NCBI GenBank assembly: GCA_028285495.1
Contig: JANQPB010000017.1
Coordinates: 124,001-188,000, forward strand
Direction: 5' to 3'
Length of the DNA stretch: 64,000 nucleotides
Origin: Acidimicrobiales bacterium
Lineage (GTDB): Bacteria; Actinomycetota; Acidimicrobiia; Acidimicrobiales; SZUA-35
Part shown: piece after piece, positions 1 to 8,691 of the stretch
How the letters are laid out: each line of letters begins with the position of its first letter
How positions within the stretch are numbered: position 1 is the first letter of the stretch
Translations under genes and position numbers: made by a program
The notes under the pieces: generated by a model
Seen by the model: the letters and a program-made list of their open reading frames with translations, nothing else
Told to the model about the DNA's origin: nothing
Database searches by the model: none

Positions 1-708
1 GCCCGCCAGCAGGGCACGCCGGTGAGCCTGCACGGCACCGGCGGGGCCTGGCTGGTCACCGGGGCCAGCGCCCGACCCGACCGCCTCGAGGCCGCCGTCG
101 CCGCCTCGCTCGACCGCAAGGTCTGCAACACGGTCAACACGTGCTGCGTGCTGGCCGCCCGGGCTCCCGAGCTGGTGCCCCGGGTGCTCGCCGGCCTGGA
201 CGCCGCCGCCTCGGCCCGGGGGGCGGAGCCGAAGCTGCACGTCACCGACCGGGCCAGGCCGTTCGTCGACGCCGGCTGGTTCGACACCACGGTCCGCATC
301 GCCAGGGCAGCCGGCCCCGTCGACGAGCCGAAGGCCGAGCCGATCGCCGACGACCGCCTCGGCGAGGAGTGGGAGTGGGAGGACTCACCCGAGCTGACCC
401 TCCACGTCGTCGACTCGGTCGACGACGCCGTCGCCCTGTTCAACGACCAGTCACCCCGGTTCGTCGCCAGCCTCGTCGCCGACGACACCGACGAGCAGGA
501 GGCGTTCTGGGCTGCGATCGACGCCCCGTTCGTCGGCGACGGCTTCACCCGCTGGGTCGACGGTCAGTACGCCCTCGACCGGCCCGAGCTCGGTCTCTCC
601 AACTGGCAGTTCGGGCGCCTGTTCGGTCGCGGCGGCGTGCTGTCGGGCGACAGCGTGTTCACCCTGCGGGCCCGGGTCTTCCAGCACCGCGACGACCTGC
701 GTCGCTGA
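1..708 (+). CDS. proA: Glutamate-5-semialdehyde dehydrogenase (gamma-glutamyl phosphate reductase), 3' part
   Basis: This frame is open from the first base, so the N-terminal part lies outside the window. ProA reduces gamma-glutamyl phosphate to glutamate-5-semialdehyde with NADPH in proline biosynthesis. The segment VCNTVNT (Cys codon at 124-126) matches the family's catalytic-cysteine segment, written CNTVET in E. coli ProA. The stretch ARQQGTPVSLHGTG before it and a C-terminal end of the expected length after it agree with the aldehyde dehydrogenase fold. Its last 50 bases overlap the 3' end of the convergent EamA gene. The identification rests on the active-site segment and overall shape. 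Confidence 0.85.
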   Translation, partial: ARQQGTPVSLHGTGGAWLVTGASARPDRLEAAVAASLDRKVCNTVNTCCVLAARAPELVPRVLAGLDAAASARGAEPKLHVTDRARPFVDAGWFDTTVRIARAAGPVDEPKAEPIADDRLGEEWEWEDSPELTLHVVDSVDDAVALFNDQSPRFVASLVADDTDEQEAFWAAIDAPFVGDGFTRWVDGQYALDRPELGLSNWQFGRLFGRGGVLSGDSVFTLRARVFQHRDDLRR

Positions 709-1630
709 GCCCGGACGCCTCCTCGTCGACCGGACCGGCCGCAGCCCCGGCGGCCGGCGTGCGGAGCTGCAGCGCCACCGCGCCGAGCACCAGCGGTGCC
801 CCGACGAACGCCGCCAGCGGCGGCACCTCGGCGAACAGCAACCACACCAGCAGCCCGGCCCCGACCGGCTCGGCCAGGAGCAGCGTCGAGACCGTCACCG
901 AGCCGAGGCGGGCCAGCAGCAGGTTGAGCACGGTGTGCCCCGCCAGCTGCGGGCCCAGGATCATGCCCCCGATGGCCAGCCAGGTCGTCCGGTCGTAGCC
1001 CCACAGGTCGATGCCAGCGACGGCGGCGTAGCCGGCCAGGGCGACGGCGGCCACCGCGTAGGCCCTGGCGGCGTAGGCGGAGGTCGGCAGCCCCGAGCGG
1101 ACCCGGTCGCCGGCCACCAGGTAGACCGCCATCGCCCCGGCGCCGACGAGCGCCAGGGCGTTGCCGAGACCGGGATCGGGCGGGGACGAGCCGCCCCCCG
1201 GCGCCGAGTCGCCGAGCGTGATGATCGCAACCCCGACGAGGGCGACGGCGATCGCCAGCCAGGTCCTGGCCGGCGGCCGGCGGCCGACGGCGGCCCAGCC
1301 GAGCGCGATCATCAGGGGCGCGGTGGTCACCAGGGTGACCGACGCCGCAACCGAGGTCAGCTCGAGCGACGCCAGCCAGGTCGAGAAGTGCACGGCGAGG
1401 GCGACCCCGGCGACGGCGATGCCGAGCCAGTGGCCCCGGTCGGGCCCGGCGGTGCCGGAGCGCCGTGCGGCCCGGGCCGCCGCCGGGGCCAGGAGCAGCG
1501 CCCCGCCGGCGGTCCGCCAGAAGGCGAGCGCCTCGGCCGGGGCCTCGGCCCACCGGACCAGGACGGCCGACGACGACACGGCCAGGACGGCGACGACCAC
1601 CAGCGGCAGGGTTCGTCTCACCGTCGACAC
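659..1630 (-). CDS. EamA/DMT-superfamily transporter
   Basis: A 323-residue integral membrane protein with about ten hydrophobic segments in two similar halves, as in the drug/metabolite transporter superfamily with two EamA domains. The N-terminal helix (RRTLPLVVVAVLAVSSSAVL), the conserved VRW.EAP.. AFWR stretch and the C-terminal AEPV.A.L.. helix are typical. The substrate cannot be told; family members export amino acids, metabolites or drugs. I chose the GTG at 1630 because a TACGGT box (1638-1643, minus strand) lies seven bases before it; a second in-frame GTG at 1621 is possible. The 3' end overlaps proA convergently by 50 bases. Confidence 0.85.
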   Translation of the reverse strand: MSTVRRTLPLVVVAVLAVSSSAVLVRWAEAPAEALAFWRTAGGALLLAPAAARAARRSGTAGPDRGHWLGIAVAGVALAVHFSTWLASLELTSVAASVTLVTTAPLMIALGWAAVGRRPPARTWLAIAVALVGVAIITLGDSAPGGGSSPPDPGLGNALALVGAGAMAVYLVAGDRVRSGLPTSAYAARAYAVAAVALAGYAAVAGIDLWGYDRTTWLAIGGMILGPQLAGHTVLNLLLARLGSVTVSTLLLAEPVGAGLLVWLLFAEVPPLAAFVGAPLVLGAVALQLRTPAAGAAAGPVDEEASGLSDAGRRGAGRPGPAG

Positions 1631-1702
1631 CGGAACGACCGTAGTGCCGCCACCGGGCGAATTTGGGCGGGAACGTTGGCTCGCGTCACCACATACGCAA
1701 CG

Positions 1703-2572
1703 ATGTGTGCCGTGACCGAGGTGCCTTCCAACGAGACGACGTCCGATCGGCCCCGGCTGGTGATCATGGCCGCCGGCCTCGGCAGCCGCTTCGGCGGAGT
1801 GAAGCAGCTGGCCCGGGTCGGTCCAGCTGGCGAGGCGTTCCTCGACCTGTCGATCTCCGACGCACGCCTCGCCGGGTTCGGCGACATCGTGCTCATCGTC
1901 CGCTCCGACATCGAAGCCGACGTCCGGGAGCACATCGCCGAGCAGCACGGGCCCGATCTCCCCGTCCGCTACGTCCGCCAGGACGACCTCGGCCCCGAGC
2001 GGGCCAAGCCGTGGGGCACGTTGCATGCCGTGCTCAGCGCCGCCGAGGTGCTCGACACGCCCTATGCCGTGATCAACGCCGACGACTACTACGGGCCCGA
2101 GACGTTCCGCCTCGGCCACGAGCGGGTCAGCGGGCTCACCCCCGGCGTCGCCGCCAACGTCGCGTTCGAGCTCGGCCACACCGTGCCGCCATCGGGCTCG
2201 GTGACCCGTGCGGTCACCGAGGTCGTCGACGGGCGGCTGACCGCCATCGTCGAGACCGAGGACTGCCAGCGCCTGCCGGACGGCACGTTCGCCGCCGGCG
2301 GGGTGCCGGTCCCGGGCGACACGCCGGTGTCGATGAACTTCTGGTGCTTCCACCCATCGGCCAACGACGACTTCGAGGAGCGCTGGGAGTCCTTCCTGGC
2401 CGTCAACCGAACCGAGGCCAAGGCCGAGGCGATGCTGCCGACCGTCGTCGGCGAGCTGATGGCGGCGGGGCGCATGGTGGTCGAGGTCGTGTCGTCACCC
2501 GAGCGCTGGATCGGGGTCACCAACCCCGAGGATCTCGAACCGGCCAAGCGGGCACTGGCCAAGCGGGCCTGA
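1703..2572 (+). CDS. Nucleotidyltransferase (NTP transferase domain protein)
   Basis: A cytosolic protein of 289 residues with the glycosyltransferase-A-like fold of sugar-phosphate nucleotidyltransferases. The nucleotide-binding signature is near the N terminus (LVIMAAGLGSRFGGVKQL, residues about 16-33) and a metal-binding acidic motif follows (VINADDYYG, near residue 130). It probably transfers an NMP to a sugar phosphate or similar alcohol, but the acceptor cannot be read from sequence. ATG 1703 and GTG 1712 are both possible starts. The gene is divergent from the EamA gene and convergent with menE, so it is probably transcribed alone. Confidence 0.8.
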   Translation: MCAVTEVPSNETTSDRPRLVIMAAGLGSRFGGVKQLARVGPAGEAFLDLSISDARLAGFGDIVLIVRSDIEADVREHIAEQHGPDLPVRYVRQDDLGPERAKPWGTLHAVLSAAEVLDTPYAVINADDYYGPETFRLGHERVSGLTPGVAANVAFELGHTVPPSGSVTRAVTEVVDGRLTAIVETEDCQRLPDGTFAAGGVPVPGDTPVSMNFWCFHPSANDDFEERWESFLAVNRTEAKAEAMLPTVVGELMAAGRMVVEVVSSPERWIGVTNPEDLEPAKRALAKRA

Positions 2573-2575
2573 GTC

Positions 2576-2631
2576 GACGCGGCGACCACCAGGGCCCCGA
2601 CCTCGGCCGGGCTCACGCCCACGCCGCGGTC
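2576..2631. terminator. Possible bidirectional terminator between nucleotidyltransferase and menE
   Basis: Imperfect inverted repeat between two convergent genes: the arm at 2576-2584 (GACGCGGCG) pairs with 2622-2631 (CGCCGCGGTC) with one bulged base. There is no T-run, which is common for GC-rich actinobacterial terminators. The loop is long, so this is tentative. Confidence 0.35.
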
Positions 2632-3835
2632 AGAGCTCGCTTCGCCGGATCTTGCCGAGGGCGGTGCGGGGGATGGCCGGCACCTCCTCGACCGCCTTCG
2701 GCGCAGCCCAGGCCGGCAACTCGGCCAGGACGGTCTCGCGGAGCTGGTCGACCGACGGCGCCGCCCGACCGGTCTCGGCCACGACGACGGCGGTGACCCG
2801 GTGGCCCCAGTCCGGGTCGGGACGGCCGATGACGGCGACGTCGGCCACGTCCGGTCGAGCGGCAAGGAGCCGCTCGACCGGCTCGGGCCAGACCTTCTCG
2901 CCACCGGTCACGATCACGTCACCCCGGCGGCCCTCGACGACGAGGCGGCCGTCGACCAGGCGACCGAGGTCGCCGGTCGGGAACCAGCCGTCGTCGGTGA
3001 ACGGATCGGGATCGTGGCGATAGCAACGGAGCAGCATCGGCCCCCGCAGCATGATCTCGCCATCGCCATCGCCATCGCCATCGCCCGTCTCGGTACGGCC
3101 ACCGGCCGTATCGGTGCGGTCGGCTCCGATCACGGCGTCGCCGATCCGCAGCTCGAGGCCGTCGAGCAGCACCGGACCGCTGCGGCCGAGGCCGGGCCCC
3201 TCGTACACGACCCCGGAGCCGGTCTCGGTCATCCCGTAGGTGGCGACGACGTTGCCGCCCAGCGTCGCCGGCGGGGCGGCGCCGCCGACCAGCACCGTCC
3301 GGAAGCGGTCGGCCGGCACCTGGTTGAGGGCCCGCGTCACCAGCGACACCAGGGTGGCGCCACGGTCGAGCGCCCCGATCGTCGCCGCCGGGTCGAATCG
3401 GGGATGGACCTCGACCGGGGTGCCGGTGACCATCGACCGCAGGACGACCGCCAGGCCGCCGATGTGGGCGAGCGGCAGGCACGCCAGCCACCGGTCGCGT
3501 GCGGGGTCGACGGCCAGTGCGGCCGACGTGGCCGTGGCCGACGCGGCGATCGAGTCGTGGGTGTGCACCACCGCCTTCGGTCGACCCGAGGTGCCGCTGG
3601 TGGCGATGACGAGGGCGTCACCGTCGTCGGTCGGCTCGCCGCCCGGCCGGGGCCGGATCGTGCCGCCGTCCTCGAGCACGGCACCGGGGCGCAGCGCGTC
3701 CAGGACCCGAGCGAGCTCGCGGGGTGGGAGCCGGTCGTCGAGCGGGGCGACCGCATCGCCGTCGGCCCAGATCCGCTCGATGGCCTCGATCCAGCCCGGA
3801 CCCGGGGGGATGGCCAGCGCCACCAGACGACCCAT
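2630..3835 (-). CDS. menE: O-succinylbenzoate--CoA ligase
   Basis: Activates o-succinylbenzoate with ATP and CoA, the step before ring closure by MenB in menaquinone synthesis. The 401-residue protein shows ANL-superfamily motifs in order: the P-loop IATSGTSGRPKAVVHTH, the ATYGMTETGSG segment, the GWFPTGDLGR hinge region and a C-terminal lysine in the segment TALGKIRRSEL. The ATG at 3835 has a TACCCT box (3843-3848, minus strand) seven bases upstream. A hexanucleotide repeat at 3061-3084 encodes a Gly-Asp run inside the protein, between the adenine-binding region and the hinge. The other men genes nearby (menF, menD, menH, menC) support the assignment over a generic acyl-CoA synthetase. Confidence 0.85.
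   Translation of the reverse strand: MGRLVALAIPPGPGWIEAIERIWADGDAVAPLDDRLPPRELARVLDALRPGAVLEDGGTIRPRPGGEPTDDGDALVIATSGTSGRPKAVVHTHDSIAASATATSAALAVDPARDRWLACLPLAHIGGLAVVLRSMVTGTPVEVHPRFDPAATIGALDRGATLVSLVTRALNQVPADRFRTVLVGGAAPPATLGGNVVATYGMTETGSGVVYEGPGLGRSGPVLLDGLELRIGDAVIGADRTDTAGGRTETGDGDGDGDGEIMLRGPMLLRCYRHDPDPFTDDGWFPTGDLGRLVDGRLVVEGRRGDVIVTGGEKVWPEPVERLLAARPDVADVAVIGRPDPDWGHRVTAVVVAETGRAAPSVDQLRETVLAELPAWAAPKAVEEVPAIPRTALGKIRRSEL
3061..3084. repeat. Hexanucleotide tandem repeat inside menE
   Basis: Four perfect copies of CATCGC, read on the minus strand as GCGATG and translated as alternating Gly-Asp. The repeat lies in a surface-loop-like, low-complexity part of MenE. Changes of whole units would add or remove two residues without breaking the frame. 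Confidence 0.9.
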
Positions 3836-3928
3836 GTCCGGCAGGGTAGGCCGGCCCGGCCCGGCCCACGCCACCCGCCGTACCCGGCCACCACCGTCGG
3901 TGTCGGTCCACCGGTTATCATCCGTGCC

Positions 3929-4882
3929 GTGCAGGATCAGGGCGTCGTGTGGCGCAACGGGCAGCTCGTGCCATTCGCCGACGCCACCTGCCACGTGCTG
4001 TCCCACATGGCGGCCCGCGGCTCCCAGGTCTTCGACGTCCTGCTGGTCACCAGGACGGACCGGGGCCACTGCGCCGTCGGGCTCCGGCCCCACGTCGTGC
4101 GCTTCCTCCGCTCGGCCGAGCTCATGGGCATGGAGGACGTCGGCGAGCTCGACGAGCTCGAGCGGGCGGTGGCCCAGACCGTCACCGCCAACGCCAGCGC
4201 CGTCAGCCAGCGGGCCACCCACACCGGGCCGTACCTGGTGAAGCTGGTGGCGGCCTGGACCGAGGAGGCGGTCGGGCTCATGCCGGCCGACCTCCGGCCC
4301 TCGGTCTACGTGCTGGCCCTGCCAACCGTCGGCGGAACCGAGGGCGACGGGGTGCCCGAGGTCCTGCGGGCGCCGGCCAAGGTCCGCTCGTCGCCGATGC
4401 CGAAGATCCCCGGCGAGATCCTGCCGCCGTCGGTCAAGGTGGCGGCCAGCTACACCCCCGGCATGCGGGAGCAGCTGCGGTCACGGGCCGAGGGGTTCGA
4501 CCACACCGTGTTCCGGACGGTCGATGGCGACCTGGCCGAATCGACGACGTTGAGCGTGCTCGTCGTCGCCGGCGGTCGGATCGTCGTCCCGCCGCTCGAC
4601 ACGGTGCTCGACGGCATCACCAGACGGATCGTGCTCGACGCGGCCCAGCACGCCGGCGTGCCGATCGAGGTGCGGCCGGTGGCCTGGAGCGAGGTGCTCG
4701 ACGCCGACGAGCTGTTGCTGAGCTCGACCACCAACCCCGTCGTCCCGGTCGGCCGGCTCGACGGCCGGACGTTCGACGGCCCCGGGCCGGTTGCCCGGGA
4801 GCTGGCCGGAGTGGTCGACGACCTCTACCGGGGACGCCACCCCCTCAGCGACCAGTGGTTGACTCCCCTTCTCCCGGGCTGA
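3929..4882 (+). CDS. Class IV PLP-dependent aminotransferase family protein
   Basis: A 317-residue protein resembling branched-chain aminotransferase, D-amino-acid aminotransferase and aminodeoxychorismate lyase. The presumed PLP lysine is K170 in SVKVAASYTPG, aligned by eye with AAKAGGNYLSS of E. coli IlvE. The usual EGxxxN segment after it is altered to LAESTTLSV, so the substrate is unlikely to be a standard branched-chain amino acid and could even be aminodeoxychorismate. A TATCAT box (3916-3921) ends seven bases before the GTG, suggesting a leaderless transcript. The gene sits between menE and menF, but no known menaquinone step needs it. Confidence 0.8.
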   Translation: MQDQGVVWRNGQLVPFADATCHVLSHMAARGSQVFDVLLVTRTDRGHCAVGLRPHVVRFLRSAELMGMEDVGELDELERAVAQTVTANASAVSQRATHTGPYLVKLVAAWTEEAVGLMPADLRPSVYVLALPTVGGTEGDGVPEVLRAPAKVRSSPMPKIPGEILPPSVKVAASYTPGMREQLRSRAEGFDHTVFRTVDGDLAESTTLSVLVVAGGRIVVPPLDTVLDGITRRIVLDAAQHAGVPIEVRPVAWSEVLDADELLLSSTTNPVVPVGRLDGRTFDGPGPVARELAGVVDDLYRGRHPLSDQWLTPLLPG

Positions 4883-5378
4883 CCCGGGCCGAGACGTAGT
4901 CCTGGAGCCGGCGGGTGGCGCCGTCGGCCGCCGCCTGCAGCACCCCGTCGAGCAGGCCGGACCAGAGCGATCCGCCGTACTCGAGGTCGAGCTCGACCCG
5001 GCTGCGCCACGGCTCGTCGTCGAGCGGATCGACCCGGGCCGACAGGACCCAGCGGGAGTGGTTGCGGCCGTCGAGCTCGCGGCGCTCGAACCGCACGTGA
5101 TGGCCATCGGCCACGGTGCGGACCATCCGGAGCCGCTTCGAGCGGGCCAGCGGCCCGATCCTGGCCCGGAGGGTGACGATCCATGCCGGATCGGCGTCGG
5201 TGTCATCGGCGTCGTCGACCCCGGCGCGGCGGCGATGGGCGTCGGTCGGGGGGTGAACGCCGGCCGGCTCGGCCCGGTTGACGACATCGAGCCAGGCGGG
5301 GTAGGTGGCCAGGTCGGCCATCACCTCGTAGAGCGACCGCTGATCGGCCTCGGTCGGGGCGGAGAACGTCCGTTGCAC
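4845..5378 (-). CDS. SRPBCC-fold protein (polyketide cyclase/dehydrase-like, START-like)
   Basis: A soluble protein of 177 residues. The opening VQRTFSAPTEADQRSLYEVM and the later segments FERRELDG, RVELDLEYGGSLWSGLLDG are typical of the SRPBCC ligand-binding fold (SRPBCC/COQ10-like), which binds hydrophobic ligands. Its position between the aminotransferase and menF might hint at a quinone-related role, as for Coq10-type proteins; that is inference only. GTG 5378 is chosen because translation then opens directly with the first beta strand of the fold. The 3' end overlaps the convergent aminotransferase gene by 38 bases. Confidence 0.7.
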   Translation of the reverse strand: MQRTFSAPTEADQRSLYEVMADLATYPAWLDVVNRAEPAGVHPPTDAHRRRAGVDDADDTDADPAWIVTLRARIGPLARSKRLRMVRTVADGHHVRFERRELDGRNHSRWVLSARVDPLDDEPWRSRVELDLEYGGSLWSGLLDGVLQAAADGATRRLQDYVSARVSPGEGESTTGR

Positions 5379-5511
5379 CCGGCCAGTGTGCCCGACCGGT
5401 GGGGCGACGCGGCCAGCCGGTCGGCGGCTCCCGACCAACCCCGGCGCCGCTGCCGGGTCGGCCGCGGTCCGAGTGCCGGCCGGCCGGCGGCGGTCCGCTA
5501 CCGTCGGCTCC

Positions 5512-6861
5512 ATGGCCCCCGCATCCGCCACCCCCCATCTGCGGTCTCGGACCATCCGGCTCGATCGCGAGCTCCCGGTCCGCCGGATCGGTGCCCGCTC
5601 CGGGATGTTGTGGTCCCGGGACGGGCTGACCCTGGCCGGCGTCGGCCTCGCGGCCGAGCTGGCCATCGACCGCCCCGGTGGCCACGCCGCCGCCGCGGCG
5701 GCCCTGTCCGCCCTGACCGGGTCGGGGGCGACGGCCCGATCCGGGGCCGGGGCCGATGACCAGTCGGCCGGCGAGACGGCGCCGGGCGACCCCGACGCCG
5801 GTCCGGCGGGGCCGGTCGCGTTCGCCGCCCTGCCCTTCGACCCGGATCGGCCCGGTTCGCTGCTCGTTCCTCGCGTCGTGGTCGGAGCCGACCGGGGTGG
5901 GCGCCGCTGGCTGACGGTCGTCGCCGCCGACCCCGATCCCGATGCCGAGCTCGACGCCATCGAGGCTGTGGCGGCGGGAGACCATGCCGGTATCGGCGCC
6001 GACGGGGTGGTCGAGCCGGGCGAGGCCACGGCCGAGCCCTCGCACTTCTCGCTGCGCTCCCCGATGGCGCCCGAGGCCTGGCGTGACGACGTGGTCGGCG
6101 CCGCCAGGGACCGCATCGCCGGTGGTCACCTCGACAAGGCCGTGCTGGCCCGTGAGCTGGTGCTGGAGACCGATCACCCGATCGACGCCGCCGCCGTCGT
6201 CGAGCGGCTTGGCGGGGCGTTCCCCCAGGCCATCCTGTTCCTCGTCGACGGGTTCATCGGTGCCTCGCCCGAGCTGTTGGTGTCGCGCCGGGGCGACGTG
6301 GTCAGGGCCCACCCGCTCGCCGGCACCGCCGCCCGGTCGAGCGATCCGGCGATCGACCAGCGCCAGATGGCCGAGCTGCTCGGCTCGACGAAGGACCGGT
6401 GGGAGCACCGCATCACGATCGACTGGCTGCTCGACAACCTCCTGCCGTTCTGCAGCTACGTCGACGCCGAGCCCGAGCCGTCGATCGTGACCCTGGCCAA
6501 CGTGCACCACCTGGGGACGCTGGTCGAGGGACGGCTGTCGGGGCCCGCGGCCCCGGTGCTCGAGCTGGTGGCCGCCCTCCACCCGACGCCGGCGGTCGGC
6601 GGCAGCCCGCAGAAGGATGCGCTGGCGCTGATCGCCGAGCTGGAGGGGACCGACCGCGGTCGCTACGCCGGTCCGGTCGGTTGGGTCGACGCCGCCGGCA
6701 ACGGCGAGTTCGCCGTCGGCATCCGCTCGGCCGAGCTGGGTGATGGCGGGGCGACGTTCCTGGCCGGCGTCGGCGTGGTGGCCGACAGCGATCCGGCCAA
6801 GGAGCTGGCCGAGACCAGAGCCAAGTTCCGGGCCATGCTCGGGGCGTTGATCGTGCCCTGA
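5512..6861 (+). CDS. menF: Isochorismate synthase
   Basis: Converts chorismate to isochorismate, the first committed step of menaquinone synthesis. The 449-residue protein has a variable, Ala/Gly/Asp-rich N-terminal half and a C-terminal chorismate-binding domain. That domain shows LDKAVLARELVLE, FVDGFIGASPELLVSR, HPLAGTAARSSD, HHLGTLVEGRL, LHPTPAVGGSPQ and a glycine-rich C-terminal AGVGVVADSDPAKELAET segment, the usual order of the isochorismate synthase/anthranilate synthase family. The adjacent convergent menD gene favours MenF over a siderophore-type EntC. A TACCGT box (5499-5504) lies seven bases before the ATG. Confidence 0.9.
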   Translation: MAPASATPHLRSRTIRLDRELPVRRIGARSGMLWSRDGLTLAGVGLAAELAIDRPGGHAAAAAALSALTGSGATARSGAGADDQSAGETAPGDPDAGPAGPVAFAALPFDPDRPGSLLVPRVVVGADRGGRRWLTVVAADPDPDAELDAIEAVAAGDHAGIGADGVVEPGEATAEPSHFSLRSPMAPEAWRDDVVGAARDRIAGGHLDKAVLARELVLETDHPIDAAAVVERLGGAFPQAILFLVDGFIGASPELLVSRRGDVVRAHPLAGTAARSSDPAIDQRQMAELLGSTKDRWEHRITIDWLLDNLLPFCSYVDAEPEPSIVTLANVHHLGTLVEGRLSGPAAPVLELVAALHPTPAVGGSPQKDALALIAELEGTDRGRYAGPVGWVDAAGNGEFAVGIRSAELGDGGATFLAGVGVVADSDPAKELAETRAKFRAMLGALIVP

Positions 6862-6862
6862 G

Positions 6863-6915
6863 CGGCCGATCGGCGGTCCGGCGGCCCGGTCGGCGGGGAC
6901 CGGCCCGATCGGCCG
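6863..6915. terminator. Bidirectional terminator between menF and menD
   Basis: A long GC-rich hairpin. The perfect 11-base arms CGGCCGATCGG (6863-6873) and CCGATCGGCCG (6905-6915) are continued inward by CGGTCC (6874-6879) pairing with GGACCG (6897-6902), with a two-base bulge at 6903-6904. It starts two bases after the menF stop and ends five bases before the menD stop, so it can serve both convergent genes. Confidence 0.65.
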
Positions 6916-6919
6916 TCGG

Positions 6920-8632
6920 CTACGACGAGGACCAGACGGTCGAGGCGACCGCCTCGGCGACGGCCCGTTCGAGGCTGCGGTGGACCTCGACGTTGTCGGT
7001 CCGGTCGGTCCGGGCGATCACCGCCCGGACGCCGCCCTCGGCGGCGGCCATGGCTTCGGGGCCCCAGGGTCGCACGTCGATGCCGTGGGCCCGGCAGAGG
7101 GCCGCCAGGTCGGTGCCGTGCGGGGTTCCGAACAGGGTCTCGAACGTGGCCGGAGCCACCGAGGTGGCCTGGGGCAGGAACGAGAAGATGCCGCCCCCGT
7201 CGTTGTCGACCACGACGATCGTGAGATCGATCGGCCGACCGGCCAGGGCGACCAGCGACGACGAGTCGTGCAGGAATGCGACGTCGCCGATCAACAGGGT
7301 GGTCGGGGCGCCGGTGAGGGCGACGCCGGTCGCGGTGGCGACGAGTCCGTCGATCCCGTTGGCCCCCCGGTTGGCCAGGACCCGGATGTCACGCCGGTTC
7401 GGCCCGTACCACTCGACGTCCCGCACCGGCATCGACGAGGCGACCACCAGCGTCGCCCCGGCCGGCAGCGCACCGACGACGGTCCTGGCCACCTCCGGCT
7501 CGGTCACCTCCGGCTGGGCCGCCAGCTGGTCGGCGATGGCCTCCTGGGCCGCCCGGTCGAGGTCGAGCCAGCGATCGGCGTCGGTTGCGGGGCGGTAGTC
7601 GGTCGGGACCCGGCCGAGGAGGTCGCGGGCCAACCCCTCCTGCTCGACGACGAGATCGGCCCGCCGATCCGGGTCGGTCCACCGGGACCGGGTCAGCGCG
7701 GCAACGGTGAACGTGTCGGGGGCGTCGAGCCACTGGTTGAGGACCTTGCTGGCCAGGGGCTCGCCGAAGCGCAGGGCGACGTCTGGCGGCTGGGCCGCCA
7801 GTTCGGGCAGCCGCAACAGGGTGTCGAAATGGGTGACCGCCTGGTCCTCGGCCCGGCAGCCGGAGCGGTGGTCGGCCATGACCGGCCAGCCGAGTCGCCT
7901 GGCCAGGGCGAGGACCGACGCCGGGTCGGTGGCGCCACGGCCGGCCACCACGACACCGCTCAGACCGCGAAGCGCCGCCCAGACCTCGTCGACCTGGCCG
8001 TCGGTCACCGCCGGCCTGGCGCCGGGCCGGAGGTCGCGATGCCACGGCTCACCGTCGGGCCGCCCGGGCGGCAGCGGCCCCGGAGCGGCGTCGAGCGGGT
8101 CCCGGAACCCGAGGTTGACGTGCACCGGTCCCGGCCGACCGCCGTCGCCGAGCGCCTCGGCCACCAGGCGGGCCCCGAGCGAGCGCCACGAGCTGCGCAT
8201 CGCCTCGTCCGGCACCCCCGGTTGGGCGAAGAACCGGACCGAGTGACCGAAGAGCCGGTTCTGGTCGATGGTCTGGGGCGCACCGACGTCGAGCAGCTCG
8301 GGCGGCCGATCGGTGGTGCAGGCGATGAGCGGGACCGACGACAGGTCGGCCTCGATCACCGCGGCGTGGAAGTGGGCGCCGGCGGTGCCACTGGTGCAGG
8401 CCAGGACCGCCGGCTGCCCGGTGGCGAGGCCGTGCCCGACGGCGGCGAAGGCGGCGGAGCGCTCGTCGTGGAACAGGTGGAGCCGGAACCGCCGCTCGGT
8501 CTGCGAGCGGGCCTCGAGCGCGAGGGCGACCGGCGTCGATCGGGAGCCGGGGGCGACGAAGGCGGCGGTCACGCCGGCCCGGACCCACTCGTCCACCAGG
8601 GTGGCGCAGAAGGTGGCGGCCGTGGTCGACAT
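6920..8632 (-). CDS. menD: SEPHCHC synthase (2-succinyl-5-enolpyruvyl-6-hydroxy-3-cyclohexene-1-carboxylate synthase)
   Basis: A thiamine-diphosphate enzyme that joins isochorismate and 2-oxoglutarate with loss of CO2. The 570-residue protein has the N-terminal Pyr domain (VAPGSRSTPVALALE, then HDERSAAFAAVGHGLATG and CTSGTAGAHFHAAVIEA), a middle domain and a C-terminal PP domain. The PP domain carries the ThDP-binding GDVAFLHD...VDNDGGGIFSFLP segment. SxxMPVRDVEWY and NRGANGIDG are MenD signatures. The ATG at 8632 is preceded by a TAGCTT box at 8640-8645 (minus strand), seven bases away. menH and menC lie just upstream in the same direction. Confidence 0.93.
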   Translation of the reverse strand: MSTTAATFCATLVDEWVRAGVTAAFVAPGSRSTPVALALEARSQTERRFRLHLFHDERSAAFAAVGHGLATGQPAVLACTSGTAGAHFHAAVIEADLSSVPLIACTTDRPPELLDVGAPQTIDQNRLFGHSVRFFAQPGVPDEAMRSSWRSLGARLVAEALGDGGRPGPVHVNLGFRDPLDAAPGPLPPGRPDGEPWHRDLRPGARPAVTDGQVDEVWAALRGLSGVVVAGRGATDPASVLALARRLGWPVMADHRSGCRAEDQAVTHFDTLLRLPELAAQPPDVALRFGEPLASKVLNQWLDAPDTFTVAALTRSRWTDPDRRADLVVEQEGLARDLLGRVPTDYRPATDADRWLDLDRAAQEAIADQLAAQPEVTEPEVARTVVGALPAGATLVVASSMPVRDVEWYGPNRRDIRVLANRGANGIDGLVATATGVALTGAPTTLLIGDVAFLHDSSSLVALAGRPIDLTIVVVDNDGGGIFSFLPQATSVAPATFETLFGTPHGTDLAALCRAHGIDVRPWGPEAMAAAEGGVRAVIARTDRTDNVEVHRSLERAVAEAVASTVWSSS

Positions 8633-8691
8633 CGGGGCCAAGCTATCGGTTCGGGCTCGGCGAGGGTGGACCCGGTCGACGAGCCGTCGGC

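Noticed and set aside
3061..3084. Short tandem repeat as a CRISPR remnant
   Set aside because: The units are six bases with no spacers and are part of a coding sequence.
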